Below, piece by piece: positions 22,667 to 31,491 of a stretch of DNA of 35,974 nucleotides (the stretch's first letter is position 1; each line of letters begins with the position of its first letter). Source of the stretch: Streptomyces laculatispora. GTDB taxonomy: Bacteria > Actinomycetota > Actinomycetes > Streptomycetales > Streptomycetaceae. The notes beneath the pieces were generated by a model. It was not told the DNA's origin. It made no database searches and saw only the letters and a list, made by a program, of their open reading frames with translations. Location: NCBI RefSeq assembly GCF_017353455.1, contig NZ_JAFMPZ010000082.1, forward strand, positions 1 to 35,974, read 5' to 3'. The position numbers and the translations under genes were made by a program.

Positions 22667-24832
22667 ATGCAGGTCTGGCCGGGACAGGCGTACCCCCTCG
22701 GTGCCACGTACGACGGCGCCGGGACCAACTTCGCGGTCTTCTCGGAGGCCGCCCACCGAATCGAGCTGTGCCTCCTGCACGACGACGGCTCCGAGACGGC
22801 GGTGGAGCTGCGGGAGACCGACGCCTTCGTCCGCCACGCCTATCTGCCCGGGGTGATGCCCGGTCAGCGGTACGGGTTCCGGGTCCACGGGCCGTACGAG
22901 CCGCAGCGCGGCGCCCGCTGCAACTCCGCGAAGCTGCTCCTCGACCCGTACGCACGGGCGGTCGCCGGACAGATCCAGTGGGGCGAGGCGGTGTACGGCT
23001 ATCCGTTCGGCCGGCCCGACGCGCGCAACGACCTCGACTCGGCGCCGCACACCATGACATCCGTCGTGGTCAATCCGTACTTCGACTGGGGCGACGACCG
23101 GCGGCCCCGTACGGACTACCACCGCACGGTGATCTACGAGGCCCATGTGAAGGGCCTGACGATGCTTCACCCGGGGCTGCCGAAGGAACTGCGCGGCACC
23201 TACGCGGGGCTGGCCCATCCGGAGGTCATCGCGCATCTGACGGAGCTCGGGGTCACGGCGATCGAATTAATGCCGGTGCACCAGTTCGTCCAGGACCACC
23301 GGCTGGCGGACGCGGGGCTCGCCAACTACTGGGGCTACAACACCATCGGATTCTTCGCCCCGCACAACGCCTACGCCTCCTGGGGCGACCGGGGCGAGCA
23401 GGTGCTCGAGTTCAAGCAGGCCGTACGGGCGCTGCACCAGGCGGGCATCGAGGTGATCCTCGACGTGGTCTACAACCACACGGCGGAGGGCAACCACCTG
23501 GGTCCGACGCTCTCCTTCCGGGGCCTGGACAACGCCTCGTACTACCGGCTCGCCGACGACCAGCGCTACTACACGGACACCACGGGGACCGGGAACTCGC
23601 TGCTGATGCGCTCCCCGCACGTGCTCCAGCTGATCATGGACTCGCTGCGGTACTGGGTGACCGAGATGCACGTGGACGGGTTCCGCTTCGATCTGGCGGC
23701 CACTCTGGCCCGTCAGTTCCACGAGGTGGACCGGCTGTCGTCGTTCTTCGACCTGGTGCAGCAGGACCCGGTGGTCAGCCAGGTGAAGCTGATCGCGGAA
23801 CCGTGGGACGTGGGCGAGGGCGGTTACCAGGTGGGGAACTTCCCACCGTTGTGGACCGAGTGGAACGGGAAGTACCGGGACACGGTAAGGGACCTGTGGC
23901 GCGGTGAGCCCCGGACCCTGGCGGAGTTCGCCGGGCGCCTGACCGGCTCCTCCGACCTGTACCAGGACGACGGCCGGCGGCCGCTCGCCTCGATCAACTT
24001 CACCACCTGCCACGACGGATTCACCCTGCACGACCTGGTCTCGTACAACGACAAGCACAACGACGCCAACGGCGAGGGCAACCGGGACGGCGAGAGCCAC
24101 AACCGGTCCTGGAACTGCGGCGTGGAGGGCGACACGGACAAGCCCGAGGTGCTGGAGCTGCGCGAGCGGCAGATGCGGAACTTCATCGCCACCCTCATGC
24201 TGTCGCAGGGTGTGCCGATGCTGAGTCACGGCGACGAGTTCGGCCGCACCCAGCTGGGCAACAACAACGGGTACTGCCAGGACAGCGAGCTGTCCTGGGT
24301 GCACTGGCCCGACCCGGCCGAGGCCGCGGCGGACGACGGCGAGGAGGCGGAGCCGCAGAGCGGCGACGGGCTCGGCAGCAGCCTGCTGGAGTTCACCCGG
24401 GCCATGGTGTGGCTGCGCCGGGACCATCCGGTCTTCCGGCGCCGCCGGTTCTTCCACGGACGACCGGTGGAGGGCACGCACGACGAGCTCTCGGACATCG
24501 CCTGGTTCACGCCGAAGGGCGAGGAGATGACCCAGCGGGACTGGCAGGCGGCGCACGCCAAGGCCCTGACGGTCTTTCTGAACGGGCACGCCATCTCGGA
24601 GCCCGGCCCGCGCGGCGAACGGATCTCCGACGACTCCTTCCTGCTGATGTTCAACGCGAGCGCCGAGACACTGGAGTTCGCCGTCCCGGTGAACCATGGG
24701 CGGCAGTGGCATGTGGTCGTCGACACGGCGCGCCCGGCCGGAGTGCTGACCGGTGCGGGGCCGAAGGTGGCGGCGGGCGATCGGGTGACGCTGGTGGGGC
24801 GGAGCATGGCGGTGCTCCAGCGGCCGGCGTAG
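22667..24832 (+). CDS. glgX: Glycogen debranching enzyme GlgX
   Basis: A 721-residue GH13 enzyme (isoamylase type) that hydrolyses alpha-1,6 branches of glycogen trimmed by phosphorylase. An N-terminal CBM48 domain (AYPLGATYDGAGTNFAVFSE) is followed by the catalytic barrel. Conserved regions are VILDVVYNHTAEG (near 263-275), nucleophile D342 in VDGFRFDLA, acid/base E378 in LIAEPWDVG, and D450 in TCHDGFTLHD, with GNNNGYCQD later. Leu201 is encoded by TTA at 23267-23269, the only in-frame TTA codon I found in the window, so translation should depend on the bldA leucine tRNA. It is followed 90 bp later by treY. Length is normal for the family. Confidence 0.96.
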   Translation: MQVWPGQAYPLGATYDGAGTNFAVFSEAAHRIELCLLHDDGSETAVELRETDAFVRHAYLPGVMPGQRYGFRVHGPYEPQRGARCNSAKLLLDPYARAVAGQIQWGEAVYGYPFGRPDARNDLDSAPHTMTSVVVNPYFDWGDDRRPRTDYHRTVIYEAHVKGLTMLHPGLPKELRGTYAGLAHPEVIAHLTELGVTAIELMPVHQFVQDHRLADAGLANYWGYNTIGFFAPHNAYASWGDRGEQVLEFKQAVRALHQAGIEVILDVVYNHTAEGNHLGPTLSFRGLDNASYYRLADDQRYYTDTTGTGNSLLMRSPHVLQLIMDSLRYWVTEMHVDGFRFDLAATLARQFHEVDRLSSFFDLVQQDPVVSQVKLIAEPWDVGEGGYQVGNFPPLWTEWNGKYRDTVRDLWRGEPRTLAEFAGRLTGSSDLYQDDGRRPLASINFTTCHDGFTLHDLVSYNDKHNDANGEGNRDGESHNRSWNCGVEGDTDKPEVLELRERQMRNFIATLMLSQGVPMLSHGDEFGRTQLGNNNGYCQDSELSWVHWPDPAEAAADDGEEAEPQSGDGLGSSLLEFTRAMVWLRRDHPVFRRRRFFHGRPVEGTHDELSDIAWFTPKGEEMTQRDWQAAHAKALTVFLNGHAISEPGPRGERISDDSFLLMFNASAETLEFAVPVNHGRQWHVVVDTARPAGVLTGAGPKVAAGDRVTLVGRSMAVLQRPA

Positions 24833-24922
24833 CGGGCCGGGAGCGGTGGGCGGCACCGCCGGTCGGGCAGTTGTGCGCGACCGGGTGACACAGAGGGCCC
24901 GGATCTGGGTACGAACGCCTCC

Positions 24923-27331
24923 ATGACGCCTTCCGCCACGTACCGGCTTCAGCTCCAGCCGGACTTCCCGTTCTCGGCCGCCGAGGACGCCGTGCCGTAC
25001 CTCGCCACGCTCGGCGTCTCCCATCTGCATCTGTCCCCGGTCCTGGAGGCCGTGCCCGGCTCCCGGCACGGCTACGACGTCGTCGACCACGGCCGGGTGC
25101 GCGCCGAGCTGGGCGGCGAGGAAGGGCTGCGGCGGCTCGCCCGCACCGCTCGGGAGCACGGTCTCGGGCTGGTCCTGGACATCGTGCCCAACCACATGGC
25201 GGCCGACCCCCGGCACAATCACGCGCTGCGGGAGGTCCTGCGCGAGGGGCCCGGCTCCCCGTACGCCCGCTGGTTCGACATCGACTGGGCGGCGGGCGAC
25301 GGGCGGATCCTGCTGCCCGTGCTCGGCGGCCGGCTCGGCGAGGAGATCGGCGGGCTCCGGGTCGACGGGGAGGTGCTGCGATACGGCGAGCAGGAGTTCC
25401 CGCTCCGGGCGGGCACCGCGGGTCTCGGCCTGCCTGAGCTGCTGGACGCCCAGCACTACCGGCTCGGCTGGTGGCGGCTGGCCCGGACCGAGCTGAACTA
25501 CCGGCGGTTCTTCACCATCTCGGAGCTGATCGGGGTGCGGGTGGAGGACCCGGAGGTCTTCGCCGCCACCCACGCCAAGATCCTCGAACTGGTACGGGAC
25601 GGGACCGTCGAGGGTCTGCGGATCGACCACCCGGACGGACTCGCCGACCCGGCCGCCTATCTGGAGCGGCTCTCCGAGGCGAGCGGCGGTGCGTGGACCG
25701 TGGTGGAGAAGATCCTCACCGGTCCCGAGCCGCTGCCGGCCGGCTGGGCGGTGGCCGGGACGACCGGGTACGACGCGCTGCACCGGATCGACGGTCTCTT
25801 CGTCGACCCGCTGGGCGCCGCGGAACTGCTGGGCCACTACCGGGAGTCCGCCTCCCCGGCCGGCGACCGGGGAGGCTACTGGAAGGCGACCGTGCGCCGC
25901 GCCGCGTACCGAGTCGTCACCCATGAGCTGGCCGCCGAGACCGCACTGCTGACCCGGCTGGCGTCGCGCATCTGCGCCGGGGACCCCGCTCTGCGCGACC
26001 ACGCCCCGTGGGCGCTGCACACCGCGGTACGCGAACTGCTGGTCCGGGTACCGGTCTACCGCCCGTACGTGACGGCCGGCGGGCCCCGCACGGAGTCGGC
26101 CGGGGCGGCGCTCGACGCGACGGCGGTGAGCGAGGCCAAGGCGGTGTTCACCGTGCGGGAGGAGGCGTCGGCCGTCGATGTGGTGCGGGAGCTGGCGCTG
26201 GGGCGGCTCGGCCCGGGCGGCGACCGGGCGGCGTTCTGCGACCGGTTCGCGCAGACGGCGTCCGCGCTGCGGGCCAAGTCGGTCGAGGACACCGCGTACT
26301 ACCGGTACGTGCCACTGATCTCCGCCAACGAGGTGGGCGGTGATCCGGGGCAGCCGGCGGTGGCTCCGGAGGACTTCCATGCCTTCTGCACCCGGCTCGC
26401 ACGGGACTGGCCCGCCACCGGCACGGCGCTGACCACGCACGACACCAAGCGCAGCGCCGACGTCCGGGCCGCCGTCGCGGTGCTCTCGGAGTGTCCGGGG
26501 CAGTGGTCGCGGCTGGTGGCGGAGCTGGCCCGGACGGCCCCGGCGGCCGCCCCCGATCCGCAGCTGGCCTGGCAGGCGTGGCAGACCGCGTTCGGCTGCG
26601 TGGGGTTCCCGGCCGGTGAGCAGGCGGCGCGGCTGGAGCCCGCGCTGCTGAAGGCGGTGCGCGAGTCGGGGCTGTTCACCAGCTGGACCGAACCCGATCC
26701 GGGGTACGAGCGGGCGATGTCCGACTTCGTCGCCGCCGGTCCGGCCGCCGCCACCGGTCCGGTGCGGGCGCTGCTGGAGAGGTTCGCGGGCACGCTCGCC
26801 CCGCAGGTGCGGGCCAATGTGCTCGGCGCGGCGCTGGTGCAGCTGACGATGCCGGGGGTGCCGGATCTCTACCAGGGCACCGAGCGCGCGTACCTGGCGC
26901 TGGTCGACCCGGACAACCGGCGGCCGTTTCGCCGCCCGTCCGCGTACACGCCTTCCAGCGCGCCCTCCGACGAGAAGGAGGCTCTCACGGTGGCGGCGCT
27001 GCGGCTTCGGCGTGAGCGGCCCGGGGTGTTCGGTGAGTCGGGCACGTACGCCCCGCTGACGGCCTCCGGTCCGGCGGCCGCGCACTGTGTGGCCTTCTGC
27101 CGCTCGGGCGAGGTCGTCACCGCGGTGACCCGGCTGTCGCTGCGGCTGGCCCGGGCGGGCGGCTGGCGCGGGACGGAGCTGACGCTGCCGGACGACGGGG
27201 TGTGGCGGGATCTGCTGGCCCCGGGCCGGGAGTTCTCCGGCGGCACGGCCGCGGTGGCCGAGCTGTTCGCCGAGCGGCCGGTGGCACTGCTCAGCCGGGT
27301 CGTACCAGAAGGGACCGCGGGCCCCGGGTGA
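24923..27331 (+). CDS. treY: Maltooligosyltrehalose synthase TreY
   Basis: An 802-residue GH13 enzyme that converts the reducing end of maltooligosaccharides into a trehalosyl unit. Signature N terminus ATYRLQLQPDFPFSAAEDAVPYL and LGVSHLHLSPVLEAVPGSRHGYDV. Conserved regions: VLDIVPNHMA, nucleophile D235 in EGLRIDHPDGL, acid/base E262 in VVEKIL, and D507 in TTHDTKRSADVR. Its partner TreZ, which releases trehalose, is not in this window. No clear ribosome site precedes ATG 24923 (CGAACGCCTCC). The last 41 bp overlap the 3' end of the convergent P450-like gene. With glgX it forms a glycogen-to-trehalose pair. Confidence 0.96.
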   Translation: MTPSATYRLQLQPDFPFSAAEDAVPYLATLGVSHLHLSPVLEAVPGSRHGYDVVDHGRVRAELGGEEGLRRLARTAREHGLGLVLDIVPNHMAADPRHNHALREVLREGPGSPYARWFDIDWAAGDGRILLPVLGGRLGEEIGGLRVDGEVLRYGEQEFPLRAGTAGLGLPELLDAQHYRLGWWRLARTELNYRRFFTISELIGVRVEDPEVFAATHAKILELVRDGTVEGLRIDHPDGLADPAAYLERLSEASGGAWTVVEKILTGPEPLPAGWAVAGTTGYDALHRIDGLFVDPLGAAELLGHYRESASPAGDRGGYWKATVRRAAYRVVTHELAAETALLTRLASRICAGDPALRDHAPWALHTAVRELLVRVPVYRPYVTAGGPRTESAGAALDATAVSEAKAVFTVREEASAVDVVRELALGRLGPGGDRAAFCDRFAQTASALRAKSVEDTAYYRYVPLISANEVGGDPGQPAVAPEDFHAFCTRLARDWPATGTALTTHDTKRSADVRAAVAVLSECPGQWSRLVAELARTAPAAAPDPQLAWQAWQTAFGCVGFPAGEQAARLEPALLKAVRESGLFTSWTEPDPGYERAMSDFVAAGPAAATGPVRALLERFAGTLAPQVRANVLGAALVQLTMPGVPDLYQGTERAYLALVDPDNRRPFRRPSAYTPSSAPSDEKEALTVAALRLRRERPGVFGESGTYAPLTASGPAAAHCVAFCRSGEVVTAVTRLSLRLARAGGWRGTELTLPDDGVWRDLLAPGREFSGGTAAVAELFAERPVALLSRVVPEGTAGPG

Positions 27332-28322
27332 GCAGGCCGGTGGCGGCCGGTCTGAATCCGTCCGCCCAGCGGAGCCGGGGCATGGCGTCCAGGAGGGCGC
27401 GCAGGCCCTGTTCGGCCTCCAGCCGGCCGAGCACCACGGCCGGGCAGCCCGCCGGGCCGGTGGTGGTGGTGTGGCCCTGGTCGCGGCGGAAGGGGTCGAA
27501 CAGGTCCGGCGCCACGAACCGTTCCGGATCGCGTCCCGCCGCGCCGATCAGGCAGGCGACGGGGGACCGCGCCGGGAGGGTGCCACCACTGAGGGTGACC
27601 TCGGTGAGGGTGCGCCGCAGCACGACCTGGACGGGCGGGTCGCGGCGCATCGACTCCGTCCAGGCCCGGCCGGCGAGTGCCGGTTCGACGCGCAGGGCGG
27701 CCAGCAGGTCGGGGTCGTCCAGCAGGTTGGCCAGGAACGAGGCGAGCGCCGTCTCGCGCAGTCCGGTGCGCCGGGTGCAGGGTCCTTCGTCGGCGGGCGC
27801 GCCGCCACCGGAGCGCGACGAGGACCGGAACGGCCCGGTACCGGCGGGCAGCCATTGGCAGAACTCCTCGACGAGATCGGCCTGCCGGCGCCCGGCGATG
27901 CGCCGGGCCAGCACGTACGCGGTCCGCTCGACGCGTTCGGCCAGGTGCCGGGGCACGGAGCCGGTCTCCACCGTGTACCGGTCACGGGGCAGGCAGCGGG
28001 GGCTGCCGTGGCAGAGGCCGAGCGGTGCGGGGCCGCCGCGAGGTGCCCCGTCGTGCGGGAAGCCGGTGAACCCCGGGCCGGTGAGCGCGGTGACCACATC
28101 GTCGTACCGGCTGATCAGCCAGGCTCCCAGCGGGGCGTCGTAGCTGAGCGGGTACTCCTCGCGCAGCATCCGGTAGAGCCGGTACGGGTCGCGGGCCGCG
28201 CCGGGGGCGAGGAGGCTCGGGCCGCCGGGGCGGGTCGTCCGGCGCGACCTCGGCGGCCCGTCGACGCGGAGGTCCGGCGAGGGCGTCGGGGCGGGTATGT
28301 CTCCGGGGGTGTCGGCCTGCAT
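27291..28322 (-). CDS. Degenerate cytochrome P450-like protein
   Basis: A 343-residue protein with P450 ancestry. The helix near residues 55-75 (EYPLSYDAPLGAWLISRYDDV), ExxR (E223-S-M-R226), and DPERFVAPDLFDPFRR are recognisable. C293 occupies the heme-ligand place, but the loop reads T-T-T-T-G-P-A-G-C-P-A: the usual Phe is Thr, the His/Arg is Ala and the Gly two after Cys is Ala. About 60-70 residues of the F-G helix region are replaced by a low-complexity stretch (GPFRSSSRSGGGAP). It may bind heme poorly, be a pseudo-enzyme or be decaying. Its 3' end overlaps treY by 41 bp. It lies 137 bp downstream of the LysR gene on the same strand, with a GGGGG run before the ATG. Confidence 0.78.
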   Translation of the reverse strand: MQADTPGDIPAPTPSPDLRVDGPPRSRRTTRPGGPSLLAPGAARDPYRLYRMLREEYPLSYDAPLGAWLISRYDDVVTALTGPGFTGFPHDGAPRGGPAPLGLCHGSPRCLPRDRYTVETGSVPRHLAERVERTAYVLARRIAGRRQADLVEEFCQWLPAGTGPFRSSSRSGGGAPADEGPCTRRTGLRETALASFLANLLDDPDLLAALRVEPALAGRAWTESMRRDPPVQVVLRRTLTEVTLSGGTLPARSPVACLIGAAGRDPERFVAPDLFDPFRRDQGHTTTTGPAGCPAVVLGRLEAEQGLRALLDAMPRLRWADGFRPAATGLLTRGPRSLLVRPG

Positions 28323-28459
28323 CCGTACCCCCGGGCGGTCGGTGCGCCGGTGTGCGGCGCGGTCCCCCTCAGGGCATCACCTCAACGGACCCGCCGCAGT
28401 CGGCGCGCGGCCGTCCGGGTGACGGGGCGCTCACCGCCCTGCCCGGCCGCGTCCTGCGC

Positions 28460-29374
28460 TCACCGCCCGCCCGGTGACGGGGCGGTCCCCGGGCCCGGCG
28501 GCCAGGACGCGTCCAGCAGTTCGGTGAACGCGGCGGCGGCGCCGGTCAGTTCGACGCGGGAGAACACCGCGAGCGGGCGGGCCCACGGCGGGTCGACGGT
28601 GAGCACCGCGCAGTCCTCGCCGACCGCTCCCCGGACGACGTGCGCGGGGGCGGTCGCGATGCCGACCCCGGCGGCCGCCATCCGTACCGCGGTCGAGGTG
28701 TGCTCGGTCCGCACCGCCGTACGCGGGACGAAGCCGGCCTCGGCGCAGACCCAGTCCAGGAAAGGCCGGCCGTGCACGACGGCCTCCATCGCGCAGCGCA
28801 CCCAGGCACGGTCAGCGAGCTCCTGGAGGCGGACGGAGGCGCGTCCGGCGAGCCGGTCGTCGAACGGGACGACCAGGACGATCTCCTCCTCGCCGATCGG
28901 GACGACGGGGCCGGGCCAGTCGGCGGGCGGCGGGCCGACGGCGAGGTCGGCGGTGCCGCGCTCGATCTGCTCCTCCAGTGCCTCCGTGGTGGCGTACTCG
29001 TGGAGCACCAGGCCGACGCCGGGGTGCGCGCCGCGCCAGCGGGCGAAGACCTCGGGAAGGATGCCGACGGCGATGGCGTGCACGGTGGCGATGTGGAGTT
29101 CGCCGCCCTCCGCGCCCGCCGCCGCCCGCGCCGCGCGCCGGGCCTGGGCGGCGCTGCGCACGGACCGCTCGGCGTGCGGCAGGAAGGCGCGGCCCATCGG
29201 GGTCAGGCGCACACCGCGCGGCAGCCGTTCGAGCAGGGCGCCGCCGACGGTCCGCTCCAGGGCCTTGATCTGATGGGACAGCGCGGGCTGGGTGACGTGG
29301 AGCAGTTCGGCGGCCCGGGTGAAGGAGGACTCCTCGACGACGGTGAGGAAGTACTCCATCTGACGCAGACTCAT
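28460..29374 (-). CDS. LysR-family transcriptional regulator
   Basis: A 304-residue regulator. The winged helix-turn-helix is at residues 1-60 (MSLRQMEYFLTVVEESSFTR, AAELLHVTQPALSHQIKALE), followed by the periplasmic-binding-like effector domain from about residue 90. ATG 29374 is chosen with GGGGAG a few bases upstream; an open frame continues further but homologues start M-x-L-R-Q-M-E-Y. It is divergent from the dihydrolipoamide-dehydrogenase-like gene, 97 bp apart, and two palindromes fill the gap. By the usual LysR pattern it should control that gene and itself. The effector is unknown. Confidence 0.94.
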   Translation of the reverse strand: MSLRQMEYFLTVVEESSFTRAAELLHVTQPALSHQIKALERTVGGALLERLPRGVRLTPMGRAFLPHAERSVRSAAQARRAARAAAGAEGGELHIATVHAIAVGILPEVFARWRGAHPGVGLVLHEYATTEALEEQIERGTADLAVGPPPADWPGPVVPIGEEEIVLVVPFDDRLAGRASVRLQELADRAWVRCAMEAVVHGRPFLDWVCAEAGFVPRTAVRTEHTSTAVRMAAAGVGIATAPAHVVRGAVGEDCAVLTVDPPWARPLAVFSRVELTGAAAAFTELLDASWPPGPGTAPSPGGR

Positions 29375-29404
29375 CGCGCCGCTCCCCGCCCTCAGCCATG
29401 AACG

Positions 29405-29425
29405 TTGTGCATCGGACCCACACAA
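29405..29425. promoter_or_regulatory. LysR-type operator palindrome, site 1
   Basis: TTGTG (29405-29409) and CACAA (29421-29425) are exact inverse copies around an 11-bp centre, the T-N11-A geometry of LysR binding sites. It is 30 bp from the LysR start codon. Its centre is about 23 bp from that of site 2. Confidence 0.6.
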
Positions 29426-29428
29426 ACA

Positions 29429-29448
29429 TTGCCTTGGACTCATGGCAA
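29429..29448. promoter_or_regulatory. LysR-type operator palindrome, site 2
   Basis: TTGCC (29429-29433) and GGCAA (29444-29448) are inverse copies with a 10-bp centre that is itself partly symmetrical (TGgactCA). It sits 23 bp before the dihydrolipoamide-dehydrogenase-like start. Paired with site 1 it resembles the recognition-plus-activation site layout of LysR promoters. Confidence 0.5.
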
Positions 29449-29471
29449 GGGCCGGGCGGAGGGTGGGAGCC

Positions 29472-30893
29472 ATGACACAGACGGAGAAGGTGACCGGGAC
29501 CGATGTGCTGGTGATCGGCGGGGGGACGGGCGGCTACTCGACCGCGCTGCGGGCCGCGGCGCTCGGCCTGGGCGTGGTTCTCGTGGAGCGCGACAAGGTG
29601 GGCGGCACCTGTCTGCACCGGGGCTGCGTCCCCAGCAAGGCGATGCTGCACGCGGCCGAGCTCGTCGACGGGATCGCGGAGGCCCGTGAGCGGTGGGGGG
29701 TGAAGGCGACCCTGGAGTCGGTGGACTGGCCGGCGCTCGTCGCGACCCGTGACGACATCGTGGACCGCAACCACCGCGGCGTGGCCGGCCACCTCGCGCA
29801 CGCGGCGGTGGAAGTGGTGCACGGCAGCGCGGAGTTGACGGGCCCGCGCAGCGCCCGGATCGGCGGGTACGGGGAGGTCACCGCCCGGCGCGGCGTCGTC
29901 CTCGCCACCGGGTCGCGGCCGCGCATGCTGCCGGGGCTCGTGGCCGACGGGCGGCGGGTGGTGACCAGCGACGACGCGCTGTTCGCCCCCGGCCTGCCGG
30001 AATCGGTGCTGGTGCTGGGCGGCGGGGCGATCGGCGTCGAGTACGCCTCCCTGCACCGGTCGATGGGGGCCCGGGTGACCCTGGTGGAGGCCGCAGACCG
30101 GCTCGTGCCCCTGGAGGACGCCGATGTGTCCCGGCATCTGACCCGTGGTCTGAAGAAGCGCGGGATCGATGTGCGGACGGGTGCGCGGCTGCTGGAGGCG
30201 GCCGTGCTCGACGACGGGGTGCGGGCCACCGTCCGCACCCCGCGCGGTGAGAGCCGCACGGTGGAGGCGGAGCGGCTGCTCGTCGCGGTGGGCCGGGCCC
30301 CGGTGACGGACGGTCTGGGGCTCGCCGCGGCCGGGCTGGGCACCGACGGGCGCGGGCATGTGGCCCCTCGGGACTGGTCCCGGCTGGAGACCGCCGTGCC
30401 GGGCATTCACGTGGTGGGCGACCTGCTGCCGCCGCCGTCCCCCGGGCTGGCCCACGCGTCCTTCGCCGAGGGGCTGCTGGTGGCCGAGACGCTGGCCGGG
30501 CTGCGTCCGGCGCCGGTGGACTACGCCGCGGTGCCCCGGGTGACGTACTCCGCCCCGCAGACCGCGTCGGTGGGGCTCTCCGAGGCACAGGCCCGTGACG
30601 CCGGGCACGACGTCGTGGTCAACACGATGCCGCTGACGGCGGTCGCCAAGGGCATGGTGCACGGGCAGGGCGGCATGGTGAAGGTGGTCGCGGAGCGGGG
30701 CGGCCGGGTCCTGGGCGTCCATCTCGTCGGGCCGCACGTCTCGGAGATGATCGCCGAGAGCCAGCTGATCGTCGGCTGGGACGCGGAGCCGTCCGACGTC
30801 GCCCACCACGTGCACCCCCACCCGACGCTCTCGGAGGCGGTCGGCGAGGCCTTCCTCACCCTGGCGGGCCGCGGACTGCACCAGCAGGCGTGA
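29472..30893 (+). CDS. Dihydrolipoyl dehydrogenase-like flavoprotein
   Basis: A 473-residue pyridine-nucleotide disulfide oxidoreductase. FAD-binding GGGTGG at residues 16-21, redox-active C47 and C52 in GGTCLHRGCVPSK, second Rossmann motif VLVLGGGAIGVEYAS, and the C-terminal catalytic pair H450 and E455 in H-P-T-L-S-E are all present. This is the complete set for lipoamide dehydrogenase, which reoxidises dihydrolipoamide of 2-oxo acid dehydrogenases. No dehydrogenase complex gene is nearby, so it is a separate copy. ATG 29472 has GGGAG upstream; an earlier in-frame ATG at 29442 sits inside the operator region. Probably controlled by the divergent LysR protein. Confidence 0.93.
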   Translation: MTQTEKVTGTDVLVIGGGTGGYSTALRAAALGLGVVLVERDKVGGTCLHRGCVPSKAMLHAAELVDGIAEARERWGVKATLESVDWPALVATRDDIVDRNHRGVAGHLAHAAVEVVHGSAELTGPRSARIGGYGEVTARRGVVLATGSRPRMLPGLVADGRRVVTSDDALFAPGLPESVLVLGGGAIGVEYASLHRSMGARVTLVEAADRLVPLEDADVSRHLTRGLKKRGIDVRTGARLLEAAVLDDGVRATVRTPRGESRTVEAERLLVAVGRAPVTDGLGLAAAGLGTDGRGHVAPRDWSRLETAVPGIHVVGDLLPPPSPGLAHASFAEGLLVAETLAGLRPAPVDYAAVPRVTYSAPQTASVGLSEAQARDAGHDVVVNTMPLTAVAKGMVHGQGGMVKVVAERGGRVLGVHLVGPHVSEMIAESQLIVGWDAEPSDVAHHVHPHPTLSEAVGEAFLTLAGRGLHQQA

Positions 30894-30924
30894 GAGCCGG
30901 CCGGGCGAGCCGTTCGTGGACGCG

Positions 30925-31491
30925 CTACGCGGGCGGTGTGAGCGCGGGTGCGGAGAGCCGGAACATCATCGTGCCGAAGCTCACCTGGTCCCCCTCACGT
31001 ACCGAGACCGTGCCCGTGACGCGCTGTCCGTTGACACAGGTGCCGTTGGTCGAGCCGAGGTCGCGCAGCAGCCACCGGCCGCCGTGCACGGTCAGTTCGG
31101 CGTGCATCCGGGACACGGTCTCGTGGCTGAGGCGCAGCCCGTTGCCCGGATCCCGGCCGATGAGCAGGGGGTGCGGGCTCGGCGCCGGCAGCAGCAGCCT
31201 GGGCAGCCGCTCGGCCCACCAGGCCCTGCGCACCCGCCCGGGAAAGCCGGAGACCCCGCCGACGGCCCGCATCAGCTGCCGCGTCCAGCGGCCCCCGCTG
31301 TCCAGGTCGGCGGTGAGCGCCTCCAGCTCCTCGGAACGGTTCGCGGTCAGGGCCAGTTCCATGCGCCGGATGAAGGTGTCGTGGGAGAGCTTTCCCTGCG
31401 CCGCGCCTTCTCTGAGCACGCCGAGAACACGGTCGCGCTGGGCGTCGGACAGCCGCGCGGGATACGTGTGGAACTCGAAGGAGGACGTCAC
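30925..31491 (-). CDS. DUF1707 plus FHA domain protein
   Basis: A 188-residue protein. The N-terminal part (ARLSDAQRDRVLGVLREGAAQGKLS, then ELALTANRSEELEALTADL) is the DUF1707 domain of actinobacteria. After a basic, Trp-rich linker comes an FHA domain: LLIGRDPGNGLRLSHETVSRMHAEL and RWLLRDLGSTNGTCVNGQ. FHA domains bind phosphothreonine, so this may read the output of a Ser/Thr kinase. The GTG at 31491 (MTSSFEFHTYPARLS) is chosen on family start; it lacks a ribosome site and could be leaderless. It ends 31 bp from the convergent flavoprotein gene. Confidence 0.88.
   Translation of the reverse strand: MTSSFEFHTYPARLSDAQRDRVLGVLREGAAQGKLSHDTFIRRMELALTANRSEELEALTADLDSGGRWTRQLMRAVGGVSGFPGRVRRAWWAERLPRLLLPAPSPHPLLIGRDPGNGLRLSHETVSRMHAELTVHGGRWLLRDLGSTNGTCVNGQRVTGTVSVREGDQVSFGTMMFRLSAPALTPPA

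Noticed and set aside
23267..27085. A 1,272-codon minus-strand frame opposite glgX and treY
   Set aside because: Shadow of glgX and treY; composition is typical of antisense frames in GC-rich genomes.
28411..28490. Repeated GGTGACGGGGCG / GCTCACCGCCC segments around the LysR stop, considered as a terminator
   Set aside because: Several short alternative stems are possible and none is clearly stable; left as unresolved.
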